Assembly: GCF_001984065.1 (NCBI RefSeq)
Contig: NZ_LYVP01000011.1
Span: 1 to 64,000, forward strand
Origin: Pseudomonas sp. KK4
GTDB lineage: Bacteria > Pseudomonadota > Gammaproteobacteria > Pseudomonadales > Pseudomonadaceae
DNA length: 64,000 nucleotides
Direction of reading: 5' to 3'
In this document: one piece after another, positions 39,791 to 48,844 of the stretch
Numbering within the stretch: the first letter of the stretch is position 1
Layout: every line of letters starts with the position of its first letter
Position numbers and translations under genes: made by a program
The notes under the pieces: model-generated
Database searches by the model: none
Told to the model about the DNA's origin: nothing
The model's input: the letters and a program-made list of their open reading frames with translations, nothing else

Positions 39791-42700
39791 ATGCACCTGC
39801 TCAGGACCCAGCCCGGCGGTTTCGTGTCGGATGACAACATCGCCGACCTCGGGCAAACCCCCGCCGAACTGGTGATCCTGTGCAGCGGCGATTCCAGCCT
39901 GGCGCTGCTCGCCGAAGCGGCGCAGCAGTTGCCCGACGACTACCCGAGCGTGCGCCTGGCCAACCCGATGCAGGTGCAGAATCACGCCTCGGTCGACCTG
40001 TACGTCGATGAGGTGCTGCGCCACGCCAAGGTGATCCTGATCTCGCTGCACGGCGGCATCGCTTATTGGCGCTACGGCGTCGAGCGGCTGGTGGAGCTGT
40101 CACAGCGCGGCGTGCAACTGATCCTTGTACCCGGCGATGACCGTCCGGACCCGGAACTCAGCGACCTGAGCACCGTGCCCGTGGAAGACCGCGAGCGCCT
40201 CTGGCACTTCCTGCGCCAGGGCGGCATGGGCAACGCACTGGACCTGTTTCGCTGCCTGGCCAATCGCTGGCTGGGTCGCGATTACGCCTGGGATGAACCT
40301 CAGGTCCTGCCGCGCACGGCCATCTATCACCCACAAAAAAGTCCAGCCGCCCTGAGCGATTGGCAAACCGACTGGGTGCCCGATCAACCGGTGGCGGCGG
40401 TGTTGTTCTACCGCTCGCATTTGCAGGCGGCGAACACCGGTTTCATTGATGTGTTCTGCCAGCGCTTGCAGGCGGCGGGGTTGAACCCGTTGCCGATTGC
40501 CCTGGCCAGTTTGAAAGAGCCCGGCTGCCTTTCGGTGGTCGAGGACTGGCTGGACGAAGTCGAGGCCGGGGTCATTCTCAATACCACCGGCTTCGCTCAA
40601 TCGAGCCCTGAAGCCCCGCATCTGCGACCGTTTCGCCGCAATATTCCGGTGATTCAGGCAATTTGCGCCCAGGACAACGAGCCAGGCTGGCGCGCCAGCG
40701 AACAGGGCCTCGGGCCCCGGGACCTGGCGATGCACATTGCGCTGCCGGAACTGGACGGGCGGATCATCAGCCGGCCGATCAGCTTCAAGGACCTGGCCTG
40801 GCGCAGCGAGCGCAGTCAGTCCGATGTGGTCTGCTACCGACCGGCGCCGGAACGCATGGACTTTGTCGCCGAACTGGCGCGGCGCTGGATCGATCTGTCG
40901 CGATTGCCCAACGCTGACAAGCGTGTGGCGCTGATCCTCGCCAACTACCCGACCCGCGATGGCCGAATCGGCAATGGCGTGGGGCTCGACACCCCGGCGG
41001 CGGCCTTGAATATCCTGCGGGCGCTGCACCAGCAGGGCTACCCGCTGCCGTCCGAGTTGCCGCACAGCGGCACCGCGCTGATCCAGCAGTTGCTCGGCGG
41101 CGTCAGCAACGATCTCGACACGCTCGACCAGCGCCCCTGCCAGCAAAGCCTGGCCATGGACGATTACCTGACGATGTTCAACGCGCTGCCCGACGCCAAC
41201 CGCCATGCGGTGCTGGAGCGTTGGGGTACGCCGCAAAGCGATCCGATGTGCCGAGGCGGGCGAATGATGATCGCCGGGTTGCGCTTGGGTCTGACTTTCG
41301 TCGGCATTCAACCGGCCCGTGGTTATCAGGTGGACCCGAGCGCGGTGTATCACGACCCGGACCTGGTGCCGCCCCACGGTTACCTGGCGTTCTACTTCTG
41401 GTTACGCAACACCTACGGCGCCCATGCCGTGATCCACGTCGGCAAGCACGGCAACCTGGAATGGCTGCCGGGCAAGGGCGTCGGCCTGTCGCAAAACTGC
41501 TGGCCGGACGCGTTGCTCGGGCCATTGCCGAACATCTATCCGTTCATCGTCAACGACCCGGGCGAGGGCGCCCAGGCCAAGCGGCGCACCCAGGCAGTGA
41601 TCATCGACCACTTGATGCCGCCGCTGACCCGCGCCGAAACCTATGGCCCGCTGCGCAATCTGGAGCTGTTGGCCGACGAGTACTACGAAGCGCAGCTGCT
41701 CGATCCGCGCCGGGCCAGGGAGTTGCAGCGCGACATTCTGCAACTGGTGCGCGAGACCCACATCGACCGCGAACTGCAGTTGGGCGAGCCACTCGACAGC
41801 GACGCCGACGCGGCCATCTGGCTGCCGCGTCTGGACACCTATCTGTGTGACTTGAAGGAGTCGCAGATCCGCGATGGGTTGCACATCTTTGGTGAGTCGC
41901 CGACCGGTCGTTTGCGTATTGATACGTTGCTCGCGCTGCTGCGCATTCCACGGGGCGATGGCCGCGGCGCGCAGTCGAGTCTGTTGCGGGCATTGGCCAA
42001 GGCATTCGAGTTGGACTTCGATCCGCTGGATTGTGCATTGGCCGAGCCGTGGACAGGGCCGCGACCGACCGAACTGCTGACCCTTGGCGATGAAACCTGG
42101 CGCACGGCCGGCGATACCCGCGAACGCCTCGAGTTATTCGCTGCACAGCTGATCCTGCAGACATTGAATACCCCCTGTGGGAGCGGGCTTGCTCGCGAAG
42201 GCGCAGTGTCAGTCGACATTGAATTGCCTGGCCCACCGCTTTCGCGAGCAAGCCCGCTCCCACAAGGTTCCGGTTGGTCTGAAGTGAGCACGATCCTCGA
42301 GCATCTGCAGGACGTGGTAGCCCCGCGTCTTGACGCCTGCGGCCCCGCCGAAATGCGCGGCCTGCTCGATGCCCTGAATGGCCAATTCGTCCCGGCCGGG
42401 CCCAGCGGTGCGCCGAGTCGCGGTCGCCTGGACGTGCTGCCCACCGGCCGCAACTTCTACTCCGTGGACGTGCGCAACCTGCCCACCACCACGGCCTGGC
42501 GCATTGGTTTCCAGTCGGCCAACCTGATTCTCGAGCGTCATTTGCAAGATCACGGCGACCATTTGCGCCAGCTTGGCCTTTCGGTGTGGGGCACGGCGAC
42601 CATGCGCACGGGCGGGGACGACATCGCCCAGGCCATGGCGCTGATGGGCGTGCGCCCGGTGTGGGCCACGGGCAGCCAGCGAGTCGATGACTTTGAAATC

Positions 42701-43639
42701 CTGCCGTTGAGCCTGCTCGACCGGCCCCGGGTGGACGTCACCTTGCGGGTCTCGGGATTCTTCCGCGATGCCTTCGCCAACCTGATCCGCTTGTTCGACG
42801 CGGCGGTGCAAGCCGTTGCCGCGCTGGATGAGCCGGACGATCTCAACCCGCTGGCGGCCAAGGTGCGGGCCGAGCGCGCAGCGCTGCTGCAAGCGGGGCT
42901 CGATGAAGAGTCGGCGCGGCGTCAGGCTGGCTGGCGGATTTTCGGTGCCAAACCCGGTGCCTATGGCGCGGGCGTGCAGGGCGCCATCGACGGTCGCCTG
43001 TGGCAGAGTCGCGAGGACCTGGCCGAGGTTTACCTGAACTGGGGCGGTTATGCCTATGGCGGCTCCGACGAGGGCACTGCGGCCCGCGAGCAGTTCGCCC
43101 AACGCCTGAGCCAGGTGCAAGCGGTGCTGCAAAACCAGGACAACCGCGAACACGACCTGCTCGATTCCAATGACTATTACCAGTTCCAGGGCGGCATGCT
43201 CGCCGCCGTGGAAAGCTTGAGCGGCGAGGCAGCGGCCAGTTATCACGGCGATCACAGCCAGCCCGACCTGCCGAAGATCCGCTCGCTCAAGGAAGAACTG
43301 AACCGGGTGATCCGCTCCCGGGCGGCCAACCCGAAGTGGCTCGAGGGCGTCAAGCGTCACGGCTATAAAGGCGCGTTCGAAATGGCGGCGACGGTCGACA
43401 ACCTGTTCGCCTTCGATGCCACCACGCAGTTGATCGACGATCACCAGTACGCGTTGCTGGCCGATGCCTATCTGCTGGATCCTGGCACTCGGGAATTCGT
43501 CCGTGAACACAACCCCCATGCCTTGCGCGACATGACCGAACGCATGCTCGAAGCGCAGCAACGCGGGATGTGGAAAGAGCCGGGCGCGTACCGCGAGGCG
43601 CTGGAGAACCTGCTGCTGGACATAGAAGAAGACAGTTAG
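39791..43639 (+). CDS. cobN: Cobaltochelatase large subunit CobN, with in-frame REPIN
   Basis: A 1282-residue large subunit of the aerobic, ATP-dependent cobalt chelatase, which inserts Co into hydrogenobyrinate a,c-diamide. Family motifs include GKHGNLEWLPGKGVGLS, RGLLDALNGQFVPAGPSGAPSRG and the C-terminal MAATVDNLFAFDATT. Residues about 795-826 (from 42176-42264) are encoded by a REPIN and read CGSGLAREGA...PLSRASPLPQ, unlike the rest. The frame is kept, so the protein may still work with an added loop of about 30 residues. It is followed by another REPIN and then chlI. Confidence 0.94.
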   Translation: MHLLRTQPGGFVSDDNIADLGQTPAELVILCSGDSSLALLAEAAQQLPDDYPSVRLANPMQVQNHASVDLYVDEVLRHAKVILISLHGGIAYWRYGVERLVELSQRGVQLILVPGDDRPDPELSDLSTVPVEDRERLWHFLRQGGMGNALDLFRCLANRWLGRDYAWDEPQVLPRTAIYHPQKSPAALSDWQTDWVPDQPVAAVLFYRSHLQAANTGFIDVFCQRLQAAGLNPLPIALASLKEPGCLSVVEDWLDEVEAGVILNTTGFAQSSPEAPHLRPFRRNIPVIQAICAQDNEPGWRASEQGLGPRDLAMHIALPELDGRIISRPISFKDLAWRSERSQSDVVCYRPAPERMDFVAELARRWIDLSRLPNADKRVALILANYPTRDGRIGNGVGLDTPAAALNILRALHQQGYPLPSELPHSGTALIQQLLGGVSNDLDTLDQRPCQQSLAMDDYLTMFNALPDANRHAVLERWGTPQSDPMCRGGRMMIAGLRLGLTFVGIQPARGYQVDPSAVYHDPDLVPPHGYLAFYFWLRNTYGAHAVIHVGKHGNLEWLPGKGVGLSQNCWPDALLGPLPNIYPFIVNDPGEGAQAKRRTQAVIIDHLMPPLTRAETYGPLRNLELLADEYYEAQLLDPRRARELQRDILQLVRETHIDRELQLGEPLDSDADAAIWLPRLDTYLCDLKESQIRDGLHIFGESPTGRLRIDTLLALLRIPRGDGRGAQSSLLRALAKAFELDFDPLDCALAEPWTGPRPTELLTLGDETWRTAGDTRERLELFAAQLILQTLNTPCGSGLAREGAVSVDIELPGPPLSRASPLPQGSGWSEVSTILEHLQDVVAPRLDACGPAEMRGLLDALNGQFVPAGPSGAPSRGRLDVLPTGRNFYSVDVRNLPTTTAWRIGFQSANLILERHLQDHGDHLRQLGLSVWGTATMRTGGDDIAQAMALMGVRPVWATGSQRVDDFEILPLSLLDRPRVDVTLRVSGFFRDAFANLIRLFDAAVQAVAALDEPDDLNPLAAKVRAERAALLQAGLDEESARRQAGWRIFGAKPGAYGAGVQGAIDGRLWQSREDLAEVYLNWGGYAYGGSDEGTAAREQFAQRLSQVQAVLQNQDNREHDLLDSNDYYQFQGGMLAAVESLSGEAAASYHGDHSQPDLPKIRSLKEELNRVIRSRAANPKWLEGVKRHGYKGAFEMAATVDNLFAFDATTQLIDDHQYALLADAYLLDPGTREFVREHNPHALRDMTERMLEAQQRGMWKEPGAYREALENLLLDIEEDS
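42176..42264. repeat. REPIN inside cobN
   Basis: A complete inverted REP pair identical in core to the intergenic copies, lying within the coding sequence without breaking the frame. Confidence 0.92.
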
Positions 43640-43654
43640 AACACCACTGCCCCC

Positions 43655-43743
43655 TGTGGGAGCGGGCTTGCTCGCGAAGGCGTCGGGTCAGTCACTACTC
43701 AATCGCCTGACACTGCGCTTTCGCGAGCAAGCCCGCTCCCACA
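43655..43743. repeat. REPIN between cobN and chlI
   Basis: An inverted REP pair of the same family and nearly the same size as the one inside cobN. Confidence 0.9.
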
Positions 43744-43791
43744 AGGATCACAGGCGACCATGACATCACCGACCATGACCGAGATTGAACA

Positions 43792-44790
43792 ATGACCGAC
43801 ACCCCCCATTTCCCGCTCTCCGCCGTGGTCGGCGCCGATGATCTGAAACTGGCGCTGTGCCTCACCGCCATCGACCCGAAAATCGGCGGCGTGCTGATCG
43901 AAGGTCCGCGGGGCATGGCCAAGTCGACCCTGGCCCGTGGACTGGCGGACCTGCTGGCCAGCGGCCAGTTCGTCACGCTGCCGTTGGGCGCCACCGAAGA
44001 GCGCCTGGTCGGCACGCTTGATCTGGATGCCGCCCTCGGCGAAGGTCGCGCGCAATTTTCTCCCGGCGTATTGGCCAAGGCCGACGGCGGTGTGCTCTAC
44101 GTCGATGAGGTCAATCTGCTGCCCGATCACCTCGTCGATCTGCTGCTCGACGTGGCCGCCAGCGGCACCAATCTGGTGGAGCGTGACGGCATTTCCCATC
44201 GGCATTCGGCGAGGTTCGTGCTGATCGGCACCATGAACCCGGAGGAGGGCGAGTTGCGTCCGCAACTGCTCGACCGCTTTGGCTTGAACGTCGCGCTCAG
44301 CGGCCATACCGCGCCCGCCGAGCGTGGTCAGATCATTCGTCGACGTCTGGATTTCGACAGCGATCCGCAAGGCTTCTGCGTCGAGTGGGAGAGTCAGCAA
44401 CAGGTACTGCGCGCACGCTGCGAAAAAGCGCGCAGTGCCCTGGCAAGTATTGCCCTTGACGATGCAGCGCTGGCGCAGATCACCGAGCGCTGCTTTGCCG
44501 CCGGTGTCGATGGCCTGCGCGCCGACCTGGTCTGGCTGCGTGCGGCCCGGGCCCATGCCGCGTGGCGCGGGGCGAGCGCCATCGACGGGGAAGATATCGA
44601 TGCTGTCGCGGAGTTTGCCCTGCGTCATCGTCGTCGCGAGCAGTCAGCGCCCGCACCACAACAACGGCAGGCGCCATCGCCCCAGCCCTCAACCCCTGGC
44701 GAAGGTCAGGGCCAGTGGGGCGAAATGCCTGCTCAGGCGCTGCCGGTCGGTGCCCGCCGTGAAGTGCCGAGCTGGCCAAAAAAGCCCTAG
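43792..44790 (+). CDS. chlI: Chelatase AAA+ subunit ChlI (zero-frame product)
   Basis: A 332-residue AAA+ ATPase of the magnesium-chelatase I type. Walker A GPRGMAKST near residue 40, Walker B GVLYVDEVNLL, and the ATPase-family segment GTMNPEEGELRPQLLDRFGL. The C-terminal tail from about 285 is Pro/Gln-rich. In this setting it would act with CobN as the small cobalt-chelatase subunit. The stop TAG (44788-44790) lies 3 nt after a slippery A AAA AAG, and a share of ribosomes may shift to make the longer ChlD form. Confidence 0.92.
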   Translation: MTDTPHFPLSAVVGADDLKLALCLTAIDPKIGGVLIEGPRGMAKSTLARGLADLLASGQFVTLPLGATEERLVGTLDLDAALGEGRAQFSPGVLAKADGGVLYVDEVNLLPDHLVDLLLDVAASGTNLVERDGISHRHSARFVLIGTMNPEEGELRPQLLDRFGLNVALSGHTAPAERGQIIRRRLDFDSDPQGFCVEWESQQQVLRARCEKARSALASIALDDAALAQITERCFAAGVDGLRADLVWLRAARAHAAWRGASAIDGEDIDAVAEFALRHRRREQSAPAPQQRQAPSPQPSTPGEGQGQWGEMPAQALPVGARREVPSWPKKP

Positions 44791-44825
44791 GCATTCACCC
44801 CCGATCCGACGCGGGGGCGAATGCC
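44778..44825 (+). promoter_or_regulatory. Candidate programmed -1 frameshift signal in chlI/chlD
   Basis: The slippery heptamer A AAA AAG is at 44778-44784, in the phase CCA AAA AAG CCC TAG. A 5-nt spacer is followed by a hairpin with arms 44790-44803 and 44812-44825 (GGCATTC and GAATGCC, then CCCCCG and CGGGGG, one mismatch, 8-nt loop). A -1 shift moves translation into the frame that continues as the VWA domain. Confidence 0.85.
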
Positions 44826-45467
44826 AGACCCCGTGCCGGACAGCTGGAACAAGGCAAGCAAGGTCAGCGCCAAGCGGCGCGCGACGGCTCGGTCAACTGG
44901 CCTGGCACGTTGCTCAATGGCCGGCCGCGTCAACGCTCGCAACTGGTGTTCCAGCAACGCACCCATTCACCCCAGGACCTGTGGCTGGTGATCGTCGACG
45001 CCTCGGCATCGACCCGCCGCCATCAGGCCCTGAGCGATGCCAAGGGATTGTTGGCGCAACTGTTTGATGATGCCTATCGGCAACGCGCACGGCTGGCGCT
45101 GCTGACCGCCAGCGGTGCGGCGCCTGAGTGGCAGGTGCAAGGTTTGAAAGCGTCCAGTGGCCTGCGCCATTGGCTCGATGCCCTCGGTGCAGGCGGTGGT
45201 ACGCCGTTGCTGGCGGCACTGAGCGAGGCGAGGCATTGGCTGGCGGCGCGCCAAAAGCGTTTCCCGGCCGAGCAGCAACGGTTGCTGCTGGTGACCGATG
45301 GCCGCCTCAAAGACGGGGCGGCCCTGCCAGCCCTCAATTGCCCCGCACTGCTGATCGACATCGAACGCGGTCCGATTCGCCTGGGCCGCAGCAAGGTGCT
45401 GGCGGCGCAGTTGCAGGCCGACTATCGGCATATCGATGAATTGGCTTATGGCCGCCAATCCCCGTAG
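44784..45467 (+). CDS. chlD: VWA module of ChlD, probably reached by -1 frameshift from chlI
   Basis: This frame continues from the slippery site for 227 residues. It starts with a basic/Gln linker (GQLEQGKQGQRQAARDG, then SVNWPGTLL) and goes on to a von Willebrand A domain (MIDAS-like DASAS near LWLVIVDASAS, LLLVTDGRLKDG). With ChlI it gives a 558-residue fusion, the usual size of a ChlD medium subunit. There is no ATG or ribosome site near its beginning; the first possible separate start is a TTG at 44910, which would cut off the linker. It ends 14 nt before the convergent flavin oxidoreductase gene. Confidence 0.85.
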   Translation, partial: ALGIHPRSDAGANARPRAGQLEQGKQGQRQAARDGSVNWPGTLLNGRPRQRSQLVFQQRTHSPQDLWLVIVDASASTRRHQALSDAKGLLAQLFDDAYRQRARLALLTASGAAPEWQVQGLKASSGLRHWLDALGAGGGTPLLAALSEARHWLAARQKRFPAEQQRLLLVTDGRLKDGAALPALNCPALLIDIERGPIRLGRSKVLAAQLQADYRHIDELAYGRQSP

Positions 45468-45480
45468 GGGCAAGTTCTGC

Positions 45481-46704
45481 TCATGACCCCATCGCCTGCC
45501 GATACTGACGTGTGCGCCGGCCGATATACCAGCGATCCACCACCAGCGCCCACAGTGCCGAGACCTGAGGTCGGGTGGTGCGCCCGCGACTCAGGCGATG
45601 AAGCTGGAATTTCACCACCGCCATGTTCGCCAGGGATGCCAGTGTCTTTCGCTTCCAGCGAATCGGCGGCAGTTGCGGCTGGAGGTCCTTGCCTGCACGC
45701 CAGTGTTTGACCAGGTGCGGTTCAACCGCCAGTGCGGTGCCGATCCCGGCCATGGCGATGCCGCTGTCCAGCACCTGTTCGACAATGGCCAGGCGTCGGA
45801 TCCCGCCGGTCACCATCACCGGCATCAGCGCCACGCCGGCCAGTTGACCGGCCATTTCCAGGAAGTACGCCTCACGGGCCAGGGTTCGGCCATCCCGGGC
45901 TTCGCCTTGCATCGCCGGTGCCTCATAGCTGCCGCCGGACAATTCCAGTAGATCGATCTGTTTTTCGTTGAGCCACAGGATCACTTGCCGGGCATCGTCG
46001 ACATCGAAACCGCCGCGCTGGAAGTCCGCCGAATTGAGCTTCACTGAAAGGCAAAACTGCGGCGACACGGCATTGCGCACTGCGTCGATCACCGCCAGCA
46101 ACAACCGCGCGCGATTTTCCAGCGAACCACCCCAGCGATCGGTTCGAAGATTGGTCAGTGGCGAGAGGAACTGGCTGAGCAGGTAGCCGTGGGCGGCATG
46201 AATCTGTACGCCGCTGAAACCGGCCTTTTCCGCCAGACTTGCACTGGTGGCGAAGCGCGCGATCACCTCTTCGATGTCCGACTCGCTCATGGCCCTGGGG
46301 TGCGCGAACATCTTTGAGAATTCGCCCATGTCCAGGGCTACCGCGGAGGGCGCCAGTGCTTGCTGGCCAAGGTTGGCCATGGTCTGACGCCCCGGATGGT
46401 TGAGTTGCATCCAAAAATGCGCGCCGCCGGCACGACCGATCCGCGCCCATTCACGGAAGCGTTCAAGGTGACGCTCGTCCTCCAGCACCACGCCACCGGG
46501 ACCGGTCATGGCGCGGCGGTCGATCATTACGTTGCCGGTCAACAGCAGCGCGGTTTCCCCCTCCGCCCAAGCCTGATAAAGGCGAAACAGCGCCCCATCC
46601 GGCGCCTGATGGCCATCGGCGAGATTCTCCTCCATGGCGGCTTTGGCAATACGGTTACCGAGTATCTGACCGTTGGGCAGATTCAACGCTTGAAAGGGCG
46701 ACAT
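45481..46704 (-). CDS. NADH:flavin oxidoreductase, old yellow enzyme family
   Basis: A 407-residue FMN TIM-barrel protein. Visible: WMQLNHPGRQ, HAAHGYLLSQFLSPLTNLRTDRWGG split by the usual active-site region, VKLNSADF and VTGGI. Members reduce enals, enones or nitro compounds; the substrate is unknown. GAGGAG lies 6 nt before ATG 46704. It is divergent from a MerR gene and preceded by a MerR-type promoter, so it is probably the regulator's target. Confidence 0.92.
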   Translation of the reverse strand: MSPFQALNLPNGQILGNRIAKAAMEENLADGHQAPDGALFRLYQAWAEGETALLLTGNVMIDRRAMTGPGGVVLEDERHLERFREWARIGRAGGAHFWMQLNHPGRQTMANLGQQALAPSAVALDMGEFSKMFAHPRAMSESDIEEVIARFATSASLAEKAGFSGVQIHAAHGYLLSQFLSPLTNLRTDRWGGSLENRARLLLAVIDAVRNAVSPQFCLSVKLNSADFQRGGFDVDDARQVILWLNEKQIDLLELSGGSYEAPAMQGEARDGRTLAREAYFLEMAGQLAGVALMPVMVTGGIRRLAIVEQVLDSGIAMAGIGTALAVEPHLVKHWRAGKDLQPQLPPIRWKRKTLASLANMAVVKFQLHRLSRGRTTRPQVSALWALVVDRWYIGRRTRQYRQAMGS

Positions 46705-46731
46705 GCTTGACTCCTCATCAGTGAAGAGTGG

Positions 46732-46762
46732 AGGCTAAGCTTAAAGTTAACTTCAATGTCAA
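46732..46762 (-). promoter_or_regulatory. MerR-type promoter and operator for the oxidoreductase gene
   Basis: On the minus strand, -35 TTGACA (46762-46757) and -10 TAGCCT (46737-46732) are 19 nt apart, the long spacing typical of MerR-activated promoters. The spacer contains the perfect palindrome AAGTTAACTT (46744-46753). Confidence 0.75.
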
Positions 46763-46781
46763 GCCGGCAATGAGGAGCAGC

Positions 46782-47186
46782 ATGAAGATTGGTGAGTTGG
46801 CGCAAATGAGTGGTTTGAGTGCTTCGCGCATTCGTTTTTACGAGGCGCAGGGGCTGATTCGTCAGGTGCAGCGCCAGGCCAATGGTTACCGGCGTTACCC
46901 GCCGCAGGTTCTGCAAACCCTGCAGATTATCCAGTGCGCCCAGCAGGCGGGTTTCAGTCTGGAGGAATTGAAGCAGCTGTTGCCGGACACCGTGACGGGG
47001 GCGTTCAAGCACGACGAGTTGCTGCTGAGCCTGCGACGCAAGATCGAACAGATTGAGGCCATGCAACTGCACCTGGCGCAAACCAAGGCGCATTTGCTGG
47101 AGTTGGTCGACAACATCCAGGCAAAGCCCGACGGCATGGCGTGTGAGGCCAATGCCAATCGGGTCCTGGCCTCAATCAAGCCCTAG
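46782..47186 (+). CDS. MerR-family transcriptional regulator
   Basis: A 134-residue MerR regulator: helix-turn-helix (MKIGELAQMSGLSASRIRFY), wing (GYRRYPPQ) and a dimerisation helix. It has few Cys (none in a metal-binding pair), so it probably senses an organic compound rather than a metal. ATG 46782 has GAGG 6 nt upstream and matches the family start. It likely controls the divergent oxidoreductase. Confidence 0.9.
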   Translation: MKIGELAQMSGLSASRIRFYEAQGLIRQVQRQANGYRRYPPQVLQTLQIIQCAQQAGFSLEELKQLLPDTVTGAFKHDELLLSLRRKIEQIEAMQLHLAQTKAHLLELVDNIQAKPDGMACEANANRVLASIKP

Positions 47187-48741
47187 CGTTGGCGGGGGTG
47201 GTTGCAGGGCGGTTCACGGTGGGGACCGGAATCGGATTGCGCATCAGTGTCCCGACCACCAACGCCGCCACCAATCCCGCCAGCCCCGCGACCCACAGCA
47301 GCAGACTGAAGCCACCGACGAACGCATGACGCGCCAAGGGCTCGACCACCGACCGCGCCTCTTGCGGCAACAGGTCCAGCGCCGCCGGCATGTCACCGGC
47401 CACCACCCGCGAAGCCACGCCTTGGGTATGTTCCAGCCACTGACCGCCTTGCGCCGAGAGGCTGTCGTGCAGCAGCTGTTGGCTGTGGCCCGCCAACAGC
47501 GCACCGTAGATGCCGATCCCCAGCATCACCGCGCTGAAGCGCATGGTGGTGCTCATGCCCGACGCCATGCCGGTGCGCTCGCGGGGCACGCAGGCCATGA
47601 TGTTCTTCTGGGTGTCGCCGTTGAGCAGGCCGGCACCGGCGCCTGTCACGGCAATGGCCAGGGCGAAGGGCAGGTAGCCGCCGCTGGTCACCGCCCAGGC
47701 ACTGAGCAGGTTGCCGGCGCCCACCAGGGTCAAACCCAGGGCCATCATGTTCGCCGGGCTCACGCGACCGGTCAGGCGAGCGCCGATGCGCGGGAAGATC
47801 AGCATGGTCACGGCAAACGGCAGCATGCCCAATCCTGCGCAAATGGCACTGAAGCCCAGACCGTTCTGCAGGTAGAACGGCAGCATGGTCATCATCACCT
47901 GGGCGCACGCCGCATAGAAGAACATGCCGAGCAGCGCGCCGATGAAGCGCGGGTGACGGAACAGCTTCAGGTCGATCATCGGCCGTTGTTGCAGGCGCTC
48001 GATCACCACGAACAGCCCCAGCAGCACGGCACCACCGAACAGGCGCATGTAGGTCACGGGATTGTTCCAGCCGATGCGATTGGCTTCGATCAGGCCCCAG
48101 ATCAGGCACAACAGGCTGGCGCTGAATGCCAGGCTGCCCCACGGATCGAGGCGTGCAGCCTGGGCATCGCGCGATTCCGGAACGGCGCGCCACACCATGT
48201 ACATCAGGAACCCGCCGACCGGCAGATTAAGGAAGAAAATCCAGCGCCAGCCCACGTATTCGGTGATCAGCCCGCCGAGGGTCGGCGCCGCCGTCATGGC
48301 CACGCCCATGCAGCCGCCCCAGAACGCCCAGGCCTTGGCCCGTTCGACTTCATCGTGAAAGGTATGGCCGATGGACGCCAGCGCCGAGGTCAACAACAGC
48401 GCTGCACCAACGCCTTTGATGGCGCGGGCGATGTCGAGAAACAGTGCATTGGGCGCGGCACCACAACCCAGCGACGCGAGGATAAAAATGCCCAGGCCGC
48501 TCATCAGGGTTTTCTGCCGGCCAAAGCGGTCGGCCAGGCTGCCGGCGGGCAGCAACAACGCAGCGAACGCCAGCATGTAGGCGCTGACCACCCATTCGAT
48601 GTCCGCGAAGTTGGCGCCCAGATCCCGCGCGATGCTTGGCAAGGTAACGGCGACGATGTTGGTATCGAGCACAATCAATGCGCACACCGCGGAGGCTGTG
48701 AGCAAGGTCAGGCGCGGGCTCACCTTGGGTTTGACGGACAT
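47176..48741 (-). CDS. MFS multidrug transporter, DHA2 (14-TM) family
   Basis: A 521-residue inner-membrane proton antiporter with about 14 hydrophobic helices. Motif D1-like LDTNIVAVTLPSIARDL, motif A GSLADRFGRQK, and motif C-like APTLGGLI. It probably exports drugs or other toxic organic compounds. Its end overlaps the MerR gene's end by 11 nt tail to tail. It is divergent from a LysR gene that may regulate it. Confidence 0.9.
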   Translation of the reverse strand: MSVKPKVSPRLTLLTASAVCALIVLDTNIVAVTLPSIARDLGANFADIEWVVSAYMLAFAALLLPAGSLADRFGRQKTLMSGLGIFILASLGCGAAPNALFLDIARAIKGVGAALLLTSALASIGHTFHDEVERAKAWAFWGGCMGVAMTAAPTLGGLITEYVGWRWIFFLNLPVGGFLMYMVWRAVPESRDAQAARLDPWGSLAFSASLLCLIWGLIEANRIGWNNPVTYMRLFGGAVLLGLFVVIERLQQRPMIDLKLFRHPRFIGALLGMFFYAACAQVMMTMLPFYLQNGLGFSAICAGLGMLPFAVTMLIFPRIGARLTGRVSPANMMALGLTLVGAGNLLSAWAVTSGGYLPFALAIAVTGAGAGLLNGDTQKNIMACVPRERTGMASGMSTTMRFSAVMLGIGIYGALLAGHSQQLLHDSLSAQGGQWLEHTQGVASRVVAGDMPAALDLLPQEARSVVEPLARHAFVGGFSLLLWVAGLAGLVAALVVGTLMRNPIPVPTVNRPATTPANARA

Positions 48742-48844
48742 GGCAGCGGGTCTCTAGTGTAAGGTTGCAGACAGCTTATCGCTGGCTGACGCCGCTTTTG
48801 TTAGGCCCGCACCGTCATTTCATTACCTTTGAGCTAACGCACCG

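Noticed and set aside
44910..45467. Separate chlD gene starting at TTG 44910
   Set aside because: No ribosome site is visible and the linker before it reads as real protein continuous with chlI through the slippery site. The frameshift model fits better.
43792..45467. True magnesium chelatase for chlorophyll
   Set aside because: There are no other bacteriochlorophyll genes, and cobW-cobN adjacency plus the B12 riboswitch point to cobalt insertion.
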